A DNA stretch of 64,000 bases, taken from NCBI GenBank assembly GCA_001632435.1, contig KV424016.1, positions 55,577-119,576 of the forward strand, read 5' to 3'. Made by a program: the position numbers and the translations under genes. The stretch comes from Calocera cornea HHB12733 (Eukaryota > Basidiomycota > Dacrymycetes > Dacrymycetales > Dacrymycetaceae). Positions 23,166-34,355 of this stretch are shown piece by piece (the stretch's first letter is position 1; the number at the start of each line of letters is the position of its first letter). Under the pieces are notes generated by a model. The model was given only the letters and a program-made list of their open reading frames with translations, did no database searches and had not been told where the DNA came from.

Positions 23166-23843
23166 GACGCTCACCTCGGCCGATGTTGCAGACAACACTG
23201 CGGCCGCTGAGGAGATCAAGAAGGTTGCTGGCAAGCTCGACGTGCTCATCGCCAACGCCGGAATTGCGAAGTACTTTGGCACCATTCTCGACACTCCGCT
23301 CGATGAGATACGTGAGAATTACGAGGCAACTTTTCCTTTGAAATCCGTCAAGTAACTCTTCCGACTTCTCCGCCACAGGTTAATCTGATTGGACCCACCG
23401 TCTTGTTGCAGTCTGCCTGGCCGCTGCTAAGGCGTCGCCTCAGCCTAAGTTCGCCCTCATCTCTTCGATCGCTGGTAGCATCGGCGTCGGCGCTACTTTC
23501 CCCGCTGGCTTCTTTGCATATGGTTCGAGCAAGGCTGGCACTAACTTCCTCGCCATGAAGCTGCACTCTGAGCATCCCGAGCTCGGTATGCTTATCTTTC
23601 GCCTACCACATCTCGGCCAAACTGACTGATCATCCCTCAGTTTCGATTGACATTCACCCCGGCCCAGTGCAGACTGACATGGGCTCTTTCTCTGCCAAGG
23701 AGGATCCATTCATTGCGAAGAACATGTCTTTCATCTCTGTGGAGGAGAGCGTGAAGGGTATACTTCCCATCGTCGATGGCGCGAAGCGTGAAGCGGAAGG
23801 TCCCAAGATGATTGGCTATGACGGCAGTGTCATTCCCTGGTAA
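23166..23843 (+). pseudogene. SDR-6, 5'-truncated and frameshifted SDR pseudogene
   Basis: Family similarity begins abruptly at LTSADVADNTAAAEEIKK; the cofactor-binding exon 1 and the first 60 or so residues are missing. A 72 bp stretch (about 23170-23241) is identical to SDR-5. The intron-2 donor is GC (GAG|GCAACT). In exon 3, after WPLL, one base is missing (CTAAGGCGTCGCC where sisters have an extra A or G), shifting the frame before PKFALISSIAG. The rest is well kept: YGSSKAGTNFLAMK, IHPGPVQTDMG, end YDGSVIPW. Confidence 0.88.
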
Positions 23844-24003
23844 TTCAACTCGGGATACATACCGATAGTACAGGGTACATCGATAGCACATCCTAGGACA
23901 CCGTGCATGCTATGCTCAGGAATAAGACACCGTTCAGCTTGTAAATATGAGTTGCATACTGTACCTCTAGTACGCGCCGTCGGGCGGCGGTACCTACTCC
24001 CGC

Positions 24004-24500
24004 CTCGACCCATCCACCGCCAAGGAACTCCAAGAGCTCGAGGCGGTGTTCCCCAACAGACTGAACACCATCAAGCTGCTCTCAGCGGATAAGGACAGCA
24101 ATGAGACCGCGATCGCGATGATCAAGGAGGTCTCAAGGCATTTGGATGTGGTCATCTCGAATGCTGGGATTTGTGACGGCTTCGAGCCGACTTCGGAAGT
24201 GTCGCTTGACGCCATGAAGAGCCATTTTGAGGTACGTTTGGTTCCTGTTACTTTTGTCGAATGCGATACTGAAAGCGGGGAAAGGTCAACGTCCTCGGTC
24301 CTCTGGCGCTGTTCCAGGCGGCGTATCCCCTTCTCAAGGCTAGCGCGAAGCTGCGGTTCCCGATCATCTCCTCCATGATGGGCAGCATACAACACGCCGG
24401 TAGCGTACCGTCACCCGCAACAGCGTACAGCGTGAGCAAGGAAGCTGGAAATTGGCTGGCCGCCAGACTGCACTACGAGTACCCGGAGATCAGCGAGTCG
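24004..24500 (+). pseudogene. SDR-7, SDR fragment lacking both ends
   Basis: Starts inside exon 2 at DPSTAKELQELEAVFPNRLN and passes LDVVISNAGICDGFEPTSE, an in-frame intron (GAG|GTACGT), VNVLGPLALFQAAYPLLKAS, ISSMMGSIQHAG, a Y-S-V-S-K active site and NWLAARLHYEYPEIS. It then loses similarity; no last exon was found before SDR-8. The N-terminal cofactor motif is absent. The coding frame is otherwise open, which suggests recent truncation. Confidence 0.8.
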
Positions 24501-24929
24501 CACGTCGCTACATCGAAGGGTTCTTCCAGGGACGTCACGTCATCGTGCTCAGGGTCCAGTTCACACCGCCACAGCCGCTTCATCAGCATCAGCCTCCGAG
24601 TCCGGCTCACTAATCCCTGTTCAGGACCGCTGCCAGTGTGCTGTTCCTTGCTGATGAAGCCAGCACGGACTTAACAATGCGACGGTGCACGCACGCGACG
24701 TCGGGCTTGTCCAAGTGGCCATCCATTCCAAATCTGCTTGTTCAGCATTAGCAAGCATCAAGCTTGGTGCCGTACCCGCCACAATGACCTCGATGATCTT
24801 CAATGGGTATAAAACGCAGCCAGTCTCTGGACGAAGGAACATCAGCAAGCCTTCCGAGCACACAACAGAGCATCCGACCTGATCTATTCATCCCAACCAC
24901 ACGACACCAACACCACACCCAAAATAGCA
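24501..24929 (+). promoter_or_regulatory. SDR-8 upstream region with TATA box at 24808-24814
   Basis: TATAAAA lies 122 bp before the SDR-8 ATG, the same distance as in SDR-4. The 5' UTR matches SDR-4 over roughly 100 bp with very few changes. The left part of the interval holds the breakpoint of SDR-7. Confidence 0.65.
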
Positions 24930-25725
24930 ATGTCTGCTCCCACCGTCTACCTTGTTTCCGGCGCGAACCGTGGAATTGGTGCGTCCCTTACCTCCTCGAT
25001 ACATTGCGCCGATCCCTAACCCCTTCACAGGTCTCGGTCTTGTGACCTCCCTCGCTGCGCGTGACAACGTCGTCGTCTTCGCTGGTGCGCGCAACCCTTC
25101 ATCCGCCTCCGATTTGAAGACCCTGCAAGCCAAGTACCCGGGCAAGGTCCACATCTTGAAGCTCACGTCCGCCGATGCCGCTGACAACACTGCCGCCGCT
25201 GAGGAGATCAAGCGAGTCACGGGCAAGCTCGATGTCGTGATCGCCAACGCAGGCATTGCCAACTTCTTTGGAACCATCCTGAACACACCGCTGGACTCGA
25301 TGAGGGAGCACTACGATGTGAACGTCGTCGGTCCCACCCTCCTCTTCCAGTCGGTCTGGCCCCTCCTCGAGCAGTCGACGAAGCCCGAGTTCGTCATCAT
25401 CTCCTCCATTGCCGGCTCGATTGCTGGCGGCGCCTCTCTGCCCGCTGGTATCCTCGCATACGGCGCATCCAAGGCCGGCGCGAACTTCCTCGCGATGAAG
25501 CTGCACTCTGAGCATCCCGAGCTCGTCGTGGCCGACATCCACCCCGGACCTGTACAGACTGAGATGGGCGCGTTCTCGCAGAAGGAGGACGATGTGCTCC
25601 GCACACTCACGTTCATCACCGTCTCCGAGAGTGTGGCGGGAATCCTGAACCTGGTCGATAACGCGAAGCGTGAGGAGGATGGCCCGAAGATGATCGGCTA
25701 TGACGGGCAGGTCTTCCCGTGGTAG
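24930..25725 (+). CDS. SDR-8, short-chain dehydrogenase/reductase (twin of SDR-4)
   Basis: Exons 24930-24978 and 25031-25725 (744 nt, 247 residues), with the same two-exon structure as SDR-4 and nearly identical protein. Motifs: MSAPTVYLVSGANRGIG, VVFAGARNPSS, LDVVIANAGIANFFG, YGASKAGANFLAMK, IHPGPVQTEMG, end YDGQVFPW. With SDR-4 it forms an inverted duplication around 3.9 kb apart that encloses SDR-5, -6 and -7. Confidence 0.93.
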
Positions 25726-26330
25726 ATCACGACTCCGTCAGACTGTAGCAATTGCACAGACCTGTATCACTAGTACCCGCATTTGTATCATTATTCCCTG
25801 CAATTTGATCGGCATCACATTCCCGACGTACCCACCATTTTGCAGGCCGCGTGCGGCAGTCCCTGACTACCCCTGCTCTTGACCATGCGTCCCGGTCCAT
25901 GTTGGCGCCTCAGTTCTGCGGCTGGCATACGTATAAAACCCAAACTGGCGCGGATCGTGGGCAATGACCCTTCGCATGCGCGGACCCCCGCCAAGGCCTT
26001 GACCACGTCCGACACGACAATCATGGATGACAACCCGCCGTCACCCGCTATTAATCCCCGATTCGCTGAGGCGCCGCCCCACTGCCAGCTGTGATCACGT
26101 GACACGGCGTGGAGACTTTCATGGACTTCGCGCGACTGTCTTTCCGCTGGACGAGAGGGCCTAGCTATGTTACGAGGCTCGGGTTCGCGTCTGTCCAGAA
26201 ATGGTGCTTCGAACGATTGCTGCCTGGAATACGTTGGTCGCATGCTTACCGCCGAACGGCTGCAGGGCTCGCTGTGCACTGGCATGGATCTTCTCGCCGT
26301 CGCTTTCTCCCCATAACACGTCCAAACATC
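25726..26330. other. Intergenic region between SDR-8 and SDR-9
   Basis: 605 bp without a recognised gene. The right part precedes the SDR-9 start but shows no clear TATA box. Confidence 0.4.
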
Positions 26331-27324
26331 ATGAGTAGGACCTCTGAAGTGATAAAAGCACAACCCAGCTCCAGAGCCTTGCATCGCCCGGAACCCACCG
26401 TGTACCTCGTCTCAGGTGCGAACAAGGGCATCGGTCTGTCCCCTCCCGCGCCCCCTCTCTTCCCCCATCAACTTATCAACACCCCCTAGGCCTGGCCCTC
26501 GTAACAGCCCTCGCAGCCCTACCCTCCACCCTCGTCTTCGCCGGTGCGGGAACTCCATCCACCGCCACGGCCCTACACGCCCTGGCCGCCCAGTACCCAA
26601 GCAAAGTGCACATCCTCCAGCTCGTCTCGGCCGACAAGGCCGGGAACGCGGCTGCCCTGCTGGAAGGTGAAGGAGAGGGCGGGCAGGCTCGATGTGCTCA
26701 TTGCGAACGCGGGGATGCACACGATTATGGAAAAGGCCGTGGAGGTGGGGAAGGAGGCGATGCTGGAGCATTTCGAGGTATCTCCCTTCCCCTTCCCCCT
26801 CTCCTCCCCCTCCCCCCTCCTACCGTAGGGCAGTAGTGACCCCCCATGCAACGCAGGTCAACGCCCTGGGCCCTCTAGTCCTCTTCCAGTCCGCGCATCC
26901 CCTGCTCGCCCGCAGCCCCAAGCCGAAATTCCTCATCGTCAGCACGATGCTCGGGAGCGTCACGCTGGGCCCGGGCGTGCCCTTCCCCTGCACGCCGTAC
27001 GGGACGAGCAAGACTGCGCTGAACTGGATTGCTGTCAAGCTGTGATGGGAGCGTCCGGAGCTCAGCACGACGCCCTTACTGCCTCCGTAATGTATGTGGA
27101 AGGTGCTGACGGTATCGCGCGCAGTAGTCATCCCCGTCAGCCCGGGCCTGGTCGCAACAGACATGGCCACCGCAGCAGCGAAAGTCGACCCAGCGCTAGG
27201 GGGGTTCCCGCTCATCACACCCCAGGAGAGCGCGGCAGCGCTTCTGGGGATCTTGGGCACGGCGGAGAGGGGGGAGGAGCCGGCCAAGCTGATGGGGCAT
27301 GATGGGGTTGTGTATGCTTGGTGA
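26331..27324 (+). pseudogene. SDR-9, SDR pseudogene with frameshift and nonsense codon
   Basis: Starts with a 20-residue extension (MSRTSEVIKAQPSS) before PTVYLVSGANKGIG. After intron 1: LALVTALAALPSTLVFAGAG, where the usual GAR reads GAG. At AALLEG the frame shifts (two bases missing or one added, near 26665) before VKERAGRLDVLIANAGMH. Exon 3 has VSTMLGSVTLG and YGTSKTALNWIAVKL, then TGA where sisters have a Tyr or His codon (near 27043). The last exon is intact: VIPVSPGLVATDM, end DGVVYAW. Confidence 0.85.
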
Positions 27325-27490
27325 GCGGGCGGAGGCTGGATATGGGGGCGACGGGTTGGTAGTACAGTAGCACGTAGTGGGGATTGGAAAGCGGTTGGAC
27401 TACAGCTCACAAGGTGCTGCTAGCGACACTGCGAGCGCCTCTGAAAATCGCACGCGCTGTTCCTGCCCCCATCCCTCATCCCCCGACTTC

Positions 27491-28455
27491 CTACCAAGGC
27501 ACGACGGCCCCATCCCAATTGATCAACCTGGGCGGCTGCTCGCTCCTCCCCTCCTTCATCCCCCCATCGAGGATCCTCATTATCCCGGCCACGCTCGTGT
27601 CGACGGATATCCAGGAATGTTGGGCCAGGGATGCGTCGGCCGCTTTGGCGACGGTGGCCATGTCGGTGTTTACGGGCCCGGGGGAGATGGGGAGGACCAC
27701 TGTTGCACAAGGGCATGAGGTACCCCACACGCACGTCAGGGCTGTTCCTGGCTGGGCCGGCGGCGAGGCAAGGGGAGGAAGAACGCACCAAGCCCCGGAA
27801 CCTCGGACCACATCTTCACCGCGAGAAAGTTCACCGCGGCCTTGCTCGCCCCGTACGCGAGCGTCCCCGACGACCACGCGGCCCCGCGCCCGATGCTCCC
27901 CGCTGCGGAGGAGACGATTGCGAAGACCGGCTTGGGGGCGTGCTGCAGGAGGGGCCAGGTGGACTGGAGGAGGATCAGCGGGCCGAGCACATTTATCTGT
28001 TGCGGAGAGGACGGGCGTGAGCATGCGGTTGCCCGTACTGCGGAAGGGAGGGAGGAGAATGCGCACCTCATAGTGGTCCCGCATCTCCTGCTCGGGCGTG
28101 TCCAGCACCTTCCCATAGAACTTCGAGATCCCCGCATTGGCGATGACGACGTCGAGTCTGCCCGCGACCTTCTCAACCTCCTTGACAGCGGCCTCGTTGT
28201 CCGCGCGGTCGGAGGAGGTGAGCTGGATGGGGTGGACCCTCCCTGGGTACTGGGCGGCCAGGGCGTGCAGCGCGCTGGCGCTGGACGGGCTGCGCGCGCC
28301 AGCGAATATGATCACATCTGGCCGGGTGGCCAGGACGGTGACTATGCCGAGGCCTGGGCTGGGTCAGCTGGCTGCAGTGAAAGGCAGAAGGAAGGCGGGG
28401 GAGGCATACCGATGCCTCTGTTCGCGCCGGAGACGAGGTAGACAGTTGGGGCCAT
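27491..28455 (-). CDS. SDR-10, short-chain dehydrogenase/reductase (near-twin of SDR-11)
   Basis: Four exons with all three family introns; open throughout. It starts MAPTVYLVSGANRGIG, followed by LGIVTVLATRPDVIIFAGARSPSS, LDVVIANAGISKFYG, INVLGPLILLQSTW, VSSAAGS, YGASKAAVNFLAVKMW, LPISPGPVNTDM and end WDGAVVPW. It is close to SDR-11 in exons 1 and 2 and diverges more in the last exon. It is convergent with SDR-9. Confidence 0.9.
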
Positions 28456-28936
28456 GGCACTCAGATCTGCGAGTGGTTGTACGTTGGTGGTAGGCGGGCA
28501 CCGGTGGTGTCCTCGCCAGCAAGGACGCCCAGTGCGAGTGGCCCCACACTGGAGTGGAACGACACTGCGGAATGCATTAATGGTGAAACGCACACATCAT
28601 CGATACAGTAGTTAAGTATTGTTGCAGCTCGTCGGCGTTTAAGAACCCCATTGACCTGTCGGACCCCTACCGGCCGAGGATACCGCCGGCCCCGACCGCC
28701 GTCCCGCTGCTATCCCCCCAGCACGCTGCCGCCCCTGCACGGCTTATCAACCAACGCCCTCCTGGGAAATGGACGATTGATCAGCCAAGGCTCCCAGGGG
28801 GGGGACGTGCTGCTAGTGGATGACTAGTGCGGGGATAGGATAGAGCGACGGGGCAGGTACAAGAGCACGCTTGGGCGAGCACCGGCAGTACCCACCCTCG
28901 TATCCGCTCCTCCCGCCCAGCTAGAAGCAGAGCAGC
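28456..28936. promoter_or_regulatory. Divergent promoter of SDR-10 and SDR-11
   Basis: 481 bp between head-to-head start codons. It holds several C- and G-runs and no clear TATA box on either strand. The flanking genes are near-copies, so the region is the centre of an inverted duplication, but the spacer halves themselves do not look alike. Confidence 0.5.
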
Positions 28937-29874
28937 ATGGCCCCGACCGTTTACCTGATATCCGGGGCGAACAGAGGCATCGGTGCGCACCCCCTTTCCC
29001 GTCCCCTGCTTAACGAAGCGCTGACCCACCCCAGGCCTCGGACTCGTCACCGCCCTCGCCGCCCGCCCAGACGTCATCATCTTCGCCGGCGCGCGCTCTC
29101 CCTCCAGCGCCAGCGCGCTGCACGCCCTGGCCGCACAGTACCCAGGCAAGGTGCACCCCATCCAGCTCACCTCCTCCGACCGCGCGGACAACGAGGCCGC
29201 TGTGAAGGAGGTTGACAAGGTCGCGGGGAGGCTCGACGTCGTCATCGCCAATGCGGGGATTGCAAAGTTCTTCGGGAAGGTGCTGGATACACCCGAGCAG
29301 GAGATGCGGGACCATTATGAGGTGCGCTCCTCCCGGCGGCCCAATCACCCAGCGCTGACGTGCATCCTCCCCGCGGCAGATAAACGTCCTGGGCCCCCTG
29401 CTCCTCTTCCAATCCACCTGGCCCCTCCTGCAGCACTCCCCCAAGCCAGTCTTCGCAATCGTCTCCTCCGCAGCGGGGAGCATCGAGCGCGGGGCCGTGC
29501 GGCCGTCGGGCATGCTCGCGTACGGGGCGAGCAAGGCCGCTGTGAACTTCCTGGCCGTGAAGCTTTGGTCCGAGTTTAAGGAGCTTGGTGCGTCCCTCCT
29601 CCCCTCCCGGACCACAGCACAGCCAGTGCTGACCTGAACCGTGTGTTCCTGTGCTCTAGTGGTCCTGCCCATCTCCCCCGGGCCAGTCGCCACGGACATG
29701 GGCAACTACGCAAAGTCCTCCGACCCGTTCATGGCTAAGCACATGCAGCTCATCACCGTCGAGACGAGCGTGGGGGGGATCGTCAAGCTCCTGGACGCTG
29801 CGGGGGCGGCGGCGGAGAGGGCGGAGGAGCCGCCCAGGCTGATCAATTATGATGGGGCGGTTGTGCCGTGGTAG
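28937..29874 (+). CDS. SDR-11, short-chain dehydrogenase/reductase
   Basis: Exons 28937-28982, 29035-29321, 29380-29587 and 29660-29874 sum to 756 nt, 251 residues. Motifs: MAPTVYLISGANRGIG, VIIFAGARSPSSASALHAL, LDVVIANAGIAKFFG, VSSAAGSIERG, YGASKAAVNFLAVKLW, LPISPGPVATDMGNYAKSS, end YDGAVVPW. The last exon has a small insertion (AAGAAAERAEEP) compared with most sisters. Confidence 0.93.
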
Positions 29875-30028
29875 GTGCGGGGGTGGGGGTGTATAGAGCT
29901 GTGCGTATGGGCCGCATCAATGCGATATCAAGCCCTTCGTTTTGCATTCTACCTCGGTGCCTAACCTACGGATCCCCTCGCCGCCCGAGCGACCCCTCCC
30001 CCCGGGGCCCGGGCTGGCCCCCACGCAC

Positions 30029-30947
30029 TCACCAAGGGATGACAGCCCCATCGTGTCCCCTCAGGCAGGGCGCCTCCTCCCGCCTCGCCTCGTCCAGAGG
30101 CTTGATCAGCCCGCGCGCGCTCTCCTCGGGCGCGATCCGCGGGTAGTCCTTCAGCGAGAGGTCGGCCTGGACCGACGCGGCGGACATGTCTGTGTCCACC
30201 ACCCGCGGGCTGACGTGGGTCACCACTGCGGGCCGATGGTCAGTCGAGCGCTCCCGTGTAGTGCAGGTGAAAAGAAAGGAAGGCAGACGCACCCAGCTCC
30301 GGATACGCATAGTGCAGCTTAGCGCCGCGCCAGTCGAGCGCAGCCTTGCTCACCCCTACGCCGTCGTCGGGTAGGGCAGCGGCGGGCCGAGGGCGATGCT
30401 CCCCAGGAGGGAGGAGACGAGCATGAGCGTTGGCTTGGCGCTGGCGTGCAGGAACGTGTAGGTGGACTGGAAGAGCGTAGCGGGCCGAGGACGTTCACCT
30501 GCTCCCGGCGTCAGTGGGCGCTGTACTATCCCGGCAGGATGGGGGATGGACAACGGAGCGCACCTCGAAATGCTCCCTCATAGCCGCCCCGCTCACCCGC
30601 AGCGAGCTCTCGAAGTCCCCGCTGATCCCCGCGTTAGCGACCACCACATCCAGCTTCCCCGCGAGCTCCTTCACTTGCTCGGCGGCAGCCTCGTTCCCGG
30701 GCCTGTCCGCCGAGGTCAGCTGCAGGATATGCAGCTTCCCCGGGCGGGCGGCGGCGAGGGCATGGAGCGCACTTGCGCTGGGGGGGGAGCGCGCGCCGGC
30801 GAAGACGAGGGCGTTGGGCCGCCCTGCGAGCGCTGTTACGATGGCCAGGCCTGGGAGGCGCCAGCGTGGTCGGTGCATGAGGAGAGGGGAGGAGGGCAGA
30901 CCGATGCCCCGGTTTGCGCCGGAGACGAGGTAGACAGTGGGCTCCAT
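30029..30947 (-). pseudogene. SDR-12, SDR pseudogene with two frameshifts
   Basis: Starts MEPTVYLVSGANRGIG; exon 2 is clean (LAIVTALAGRPNALVFAGARSP, LDVVVANAGISGDFE). Exon 3 has lost one base in VNVLGP-L (near 30482), shifting out of LFQSTYTFLHASAKP. A second single-base loss hits the active-site Tyr codon (TA-GGG instead of TAC-GGG, near 30367), giving TAG. The last exon is open (VTHVSPRVVDTDMS, end HDGAVIPW). Losing the catalytic Tyr makes activity very unlikely. Confidence 0.87.
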
Positions 30948-32551
30948 CCTTGGTAGTGTGCCAAACTCAAACTACGGGTGCAGGAGGTCGACCGTGCAAA
31001 TGCGTTGCTAGCGAGCCTTCATCCTTCAGAGCTATAAATGCACCTTGGAATTGTATGAGGGAGGGAGGCGGGGCAATGGACCGCGCAACACCGCACGTAT
31101 GTAAGAAACTGCTGAGCAAGCACTTGTCGTAAGCTCCTCCAGATTCGTCAGCTCGTTTAACGAGTTTGGTCGGCGCATTCAATACATGTTAACAGCAGGG
31201 ATGCCATGAAGGCCGTGGAACACCGTAGGGATACTAACGAACCTAAAGAGCACCCTGTTCTGGACGAAGTTACGGTTGGCTCAAGGGACGGCGCTCATCC
31301 ATGTCTCGTCCGCTGTCATGTGTGCGGAAAGGCGCTGCTATACGGAAGCCTTCAGCGCATCAGCGGCGGTATACAGTATGGGTACCTAGACGCACACTCA
31401 CCGAAGCCTCTGTTGCTGCCCGACACAAAGTAGGCCATCGAGACCGTGCTGAGCTGGAGATGCGCGGTTCAAGCATACCGGTCGAAAGTACATTTGTACC
31501 GTTCACCGTACATGGTTAGCGCAACCCAAGCGTGAAAGAGAAATACCGTAGCCCGGACATGCTTCGGCGCTGCCTGGCGCGCCGGGTTAGCATTGTTCTC
31601 CTACAGTTCTTGTGCCTTCTCATGGCGACATAGTGCTACTCTGACCGTCAATGAAACACTATATTGTCCTGTTGGGGAAATTCGTACAGAAGTTTGGTCA
31701 GTGCGGCGCAGTTGGACCCCACCAGATCCCAAATTCGTCCGTCTATCACGTGATGTGTTTTGTTCGGTCCGGTGGACGACTCCCTGACTGCGTAGGGCGG
31801 TTACGGGCATGCCTGGATTGTCTGTGGAGGGCAGAGAGGTAGCCAGATGGTATGAGAAAACGTACACAGAGCGTCCCAGTGATGCATGAGGAAGTCGGCA
31901 GATTCTCGAAATAAGTGTCTGATCGATTACAGGGCTTCAGCGCGCCCAGGACTGTGACGGTCATGTAATGCCTTGATGTTGCATCGCAACCCCGCAATCT
32001 CCGAAGCTTAGGAGAGGTGTATATTGCGTAATGGCTGCCAAGACCCTGTGAAAGTACTGTACAGAACCAGACTGTGAGTAAGAATCCAGGGTCCTGATCG
32101 TCCCTCGCTTGGTCATGCTCCGTAAACGCCGATGGAGCCGTCCCTTGTTATTCAGCCAACACGCGGCGGCTTGGTCGTGAACGAGCGCTTGTGCTTGAAA
32201 ACATGCTTCGGGCTACCTTGAACTCTTTTATTTGCGCTTTACGACATGTTGTACGACATGATGGATGGACTTGGGCATCCTACTCATCGACTACGGAGTT
32301 AGCAAAGAATCCCACCAAGGGAGACTCACCAAGAGTTCGCCCTGCTGATAACGCCGCTATGCTTTGAAAGCTGGCAGTTCAGAACCAATCTGAGCGCTGG
32401 CACCTCAGAACCAATGTTCATCGGACGACTGAAGATGCAAAGGGTATAAAGGTGCCTCTCGTTTTGCGTCGAAAGTGCATCAACAAGTCTACACTGTCAA
32501 CACACAACGTTCGCATCATCCCACCGAAGCTCCTATTACCTTCCAGCGCAC
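30948..32551. other. Long gene-poor interval containing one exon relic
   Basis: 1.6 kb without a complete gene. It holds relic R2 (31402-31438) and, at its right end, the SDR-13 promoter with TATAAA at 32445-32450, about 107 bp before the ATG. Nothing else was recognised on either strand. Confidence 0.5.
31402..31438 (-). pseudogene. Relic R2: orphan first exon of an SDR gene
   Basis: A 37 nt stretch reads MAYFVSGSNRGF followed by G and a GTGAGT donor in the position of the family's first intron. It lacks the usual P-T-V before Y. No exon 2 follows on the minus strand, so it is an orphan first exon. The call rests on the motif, the donor and the location in the array. Confidence 0.55.
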
Positions 32552-33451
32552 ATGTCTCCTACGGTCTATCTCATTTCTGGCGCAAACCGTGGCATCGGCA
32601 AGTAGACGGGGTTGGTTGCGGGCCCACATGGCTGACGTGTCAGCAGGACTCGGTCTGGTGACGGCTCTCGTAGCTCGCCCTAACGCCGTCGTCTTTGCCG
32701 GCGCTCGCAACCCTGCCAGTGCGTCTGAACTTAAGTCGCTGCAGACAAAGTATCCGGGAAAATTGCACATCGTGAAGCTCACCTCCGCGGATCCCGCCGA
32801 GAACATCGCCGCCGTCGAGGAGATCAAGCGTGTCGCGGGCAGGCTCGATGTCGTCATTGCCAACGCAGGCATCGCAAAGTTCTGGGGAAGCATCCTTAAC
32901 ACGCCTCTGGACGAGATTCGTGAGCATTATGAGGTAGGTTGCAAGAGCCACTTGGCGTGCGAAGGTGTTGCTCATTTTTTGATTCCAGGTCAACGTCGTT
33001 GGCCCAACTGTGTTGTTCCAATCCACCTGGCCCCTGCTCAAGGAATCGCCCAAGCCCGAGTTCGCGATCGTGTCATCCATTGCGGGCAGTATTGGTGTGG
33101 GTGCGCCCATCCCTGCCGGCTTCTTCGCATACGGTGCCAGCAAGGCGGGAGCGAATTATCTTGCCATGAAGCTGCACTCGGAGCACTCGGAACTGGGTAG
33201 GCGCCTCTCTTTTACCGATATTTGCACAACACTAACACAGCCTGATAGCGGTTGTTCTCATTCACCCCGGTCCCGTCGAAACGGACATGGGTGCCATGGC
33301 CCACGAGCAAGACGAAGTGGTTCGCGAGGGGATGCCGCTCATCACTCTTGATGAGAGCGTAACTGGCATTTTGAAGCTCGTCGATGGTGGGAAACGTGAG
33401 AAGGAAGGGCCAAAGATGATCGGCTACGACGGCGCGATCATCGCCTGGTAG
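32552..33451 (+). CDS. SDR-13, short-chain dehydrogenase/reductase
   Basis: Exons 32552-32597, 32647-32933, 32989-33196 and 33249-33451 sum to 744 nt, 247 residues. Motifs: MSPTVYLISGANRGIG, LDVVIANAGIAKFWG, VSSIAGSIGVG, YGASKAGANYLAMK, IHPGPVETDMGAM, end YDGAIIAW (Pro before the final Trp replaced by Ala). Intron 1 has a GC donor (ATCG|GCAAGT at 32598) where sisters have GT, with an exact consensus otherwise. TATAAA is upstream. Confidence 0.92.
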
Positions 33452-34355
33452 ACTCCAGCAATCTCTAGCAGTCAATCAGGGCGCCGCATCATAGATGGTG
33501 GTCTGCATGAAGAATACGACGTCATCCTTCTTTCTGAAGTGCGAAAGCGGCTGACGTGGTGGTTGCAAAGCCTACGCCTTTTTTCACTCTATGTAGGTCT
33601 CCAGAGTATGAAGATTATCTCCCTGAGTCAGGGTTGCGATAGCATGCAGAAGGTAACTTGTGTGGCAGTTGGTTCCCCATGCTGGCGGAAAGTATGGGGC
33701 TGCGCCTTTCGATGACGCGTGGGGCATCAATCCGACGCGGCGCGTCACACTAGAGGTGTAGTATCCTAACGTTTCAGTATCCTTCGGGGCCCTTCTCATC
33801 TTGAGTTGTACCTCACTTGAGCGAATGCTGCAAAGAAGACCTGCTTTCAACCGAAACCCGACGTTTTGATGGACGTGGAGAGGCCGCTGAGGCCCACGGT
33901 GTGCCGCAAGTTGGGTTCAGGAGCCAACGATCCATAGGCCTCTTCCTGCTGAACGCAACATGTGGACCAGCGCCCTTCCCCAAGGTTTGAGCAGGACTAC
34001 CGTGGAGCATTCGCTTTGAAGGCACGTTCTGCGGCTGTCTCAATCGTGAAGAGATCCGATATGTTCTGGCAAATTCGCCAGATCTTGCCGTTCCTAACGT
34101 CTACGTGCCACTGACATTCAGGCGGGTGCATACGCAGCATACCGGACTGGATATTGTCGCGATATCTGAAAGAGAGACAACTCACGAGCTATCGAAGGCT
34201 GCTGATTTTCCATGCGAGAGACGTGCAATCGCTCCAACCGTATATGTAGATAGCATGTTGAGGTTATATCACTGTTTCCGCTAAATATTGTACCTACCGG
34301 GCTTGTGAGTGTGTGAATGATGAAGGCTAGAGACCTGGTCGCGCTGTCCGGGTAA
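33452..34355. other. Convergent intergenic region between SDR-13 and SDR-14
   Basis: 904 bp between two stop codons. No further SDR remnant or other gene was recognised. Confidence 0.4.

Noticed and set aside
24004..24500. SDR-7 as a functional short SDR
   Set aside because: It lacks the cofactor-binding N terminus and the whole last exon, so the open frame alone does not support a working enzyme.
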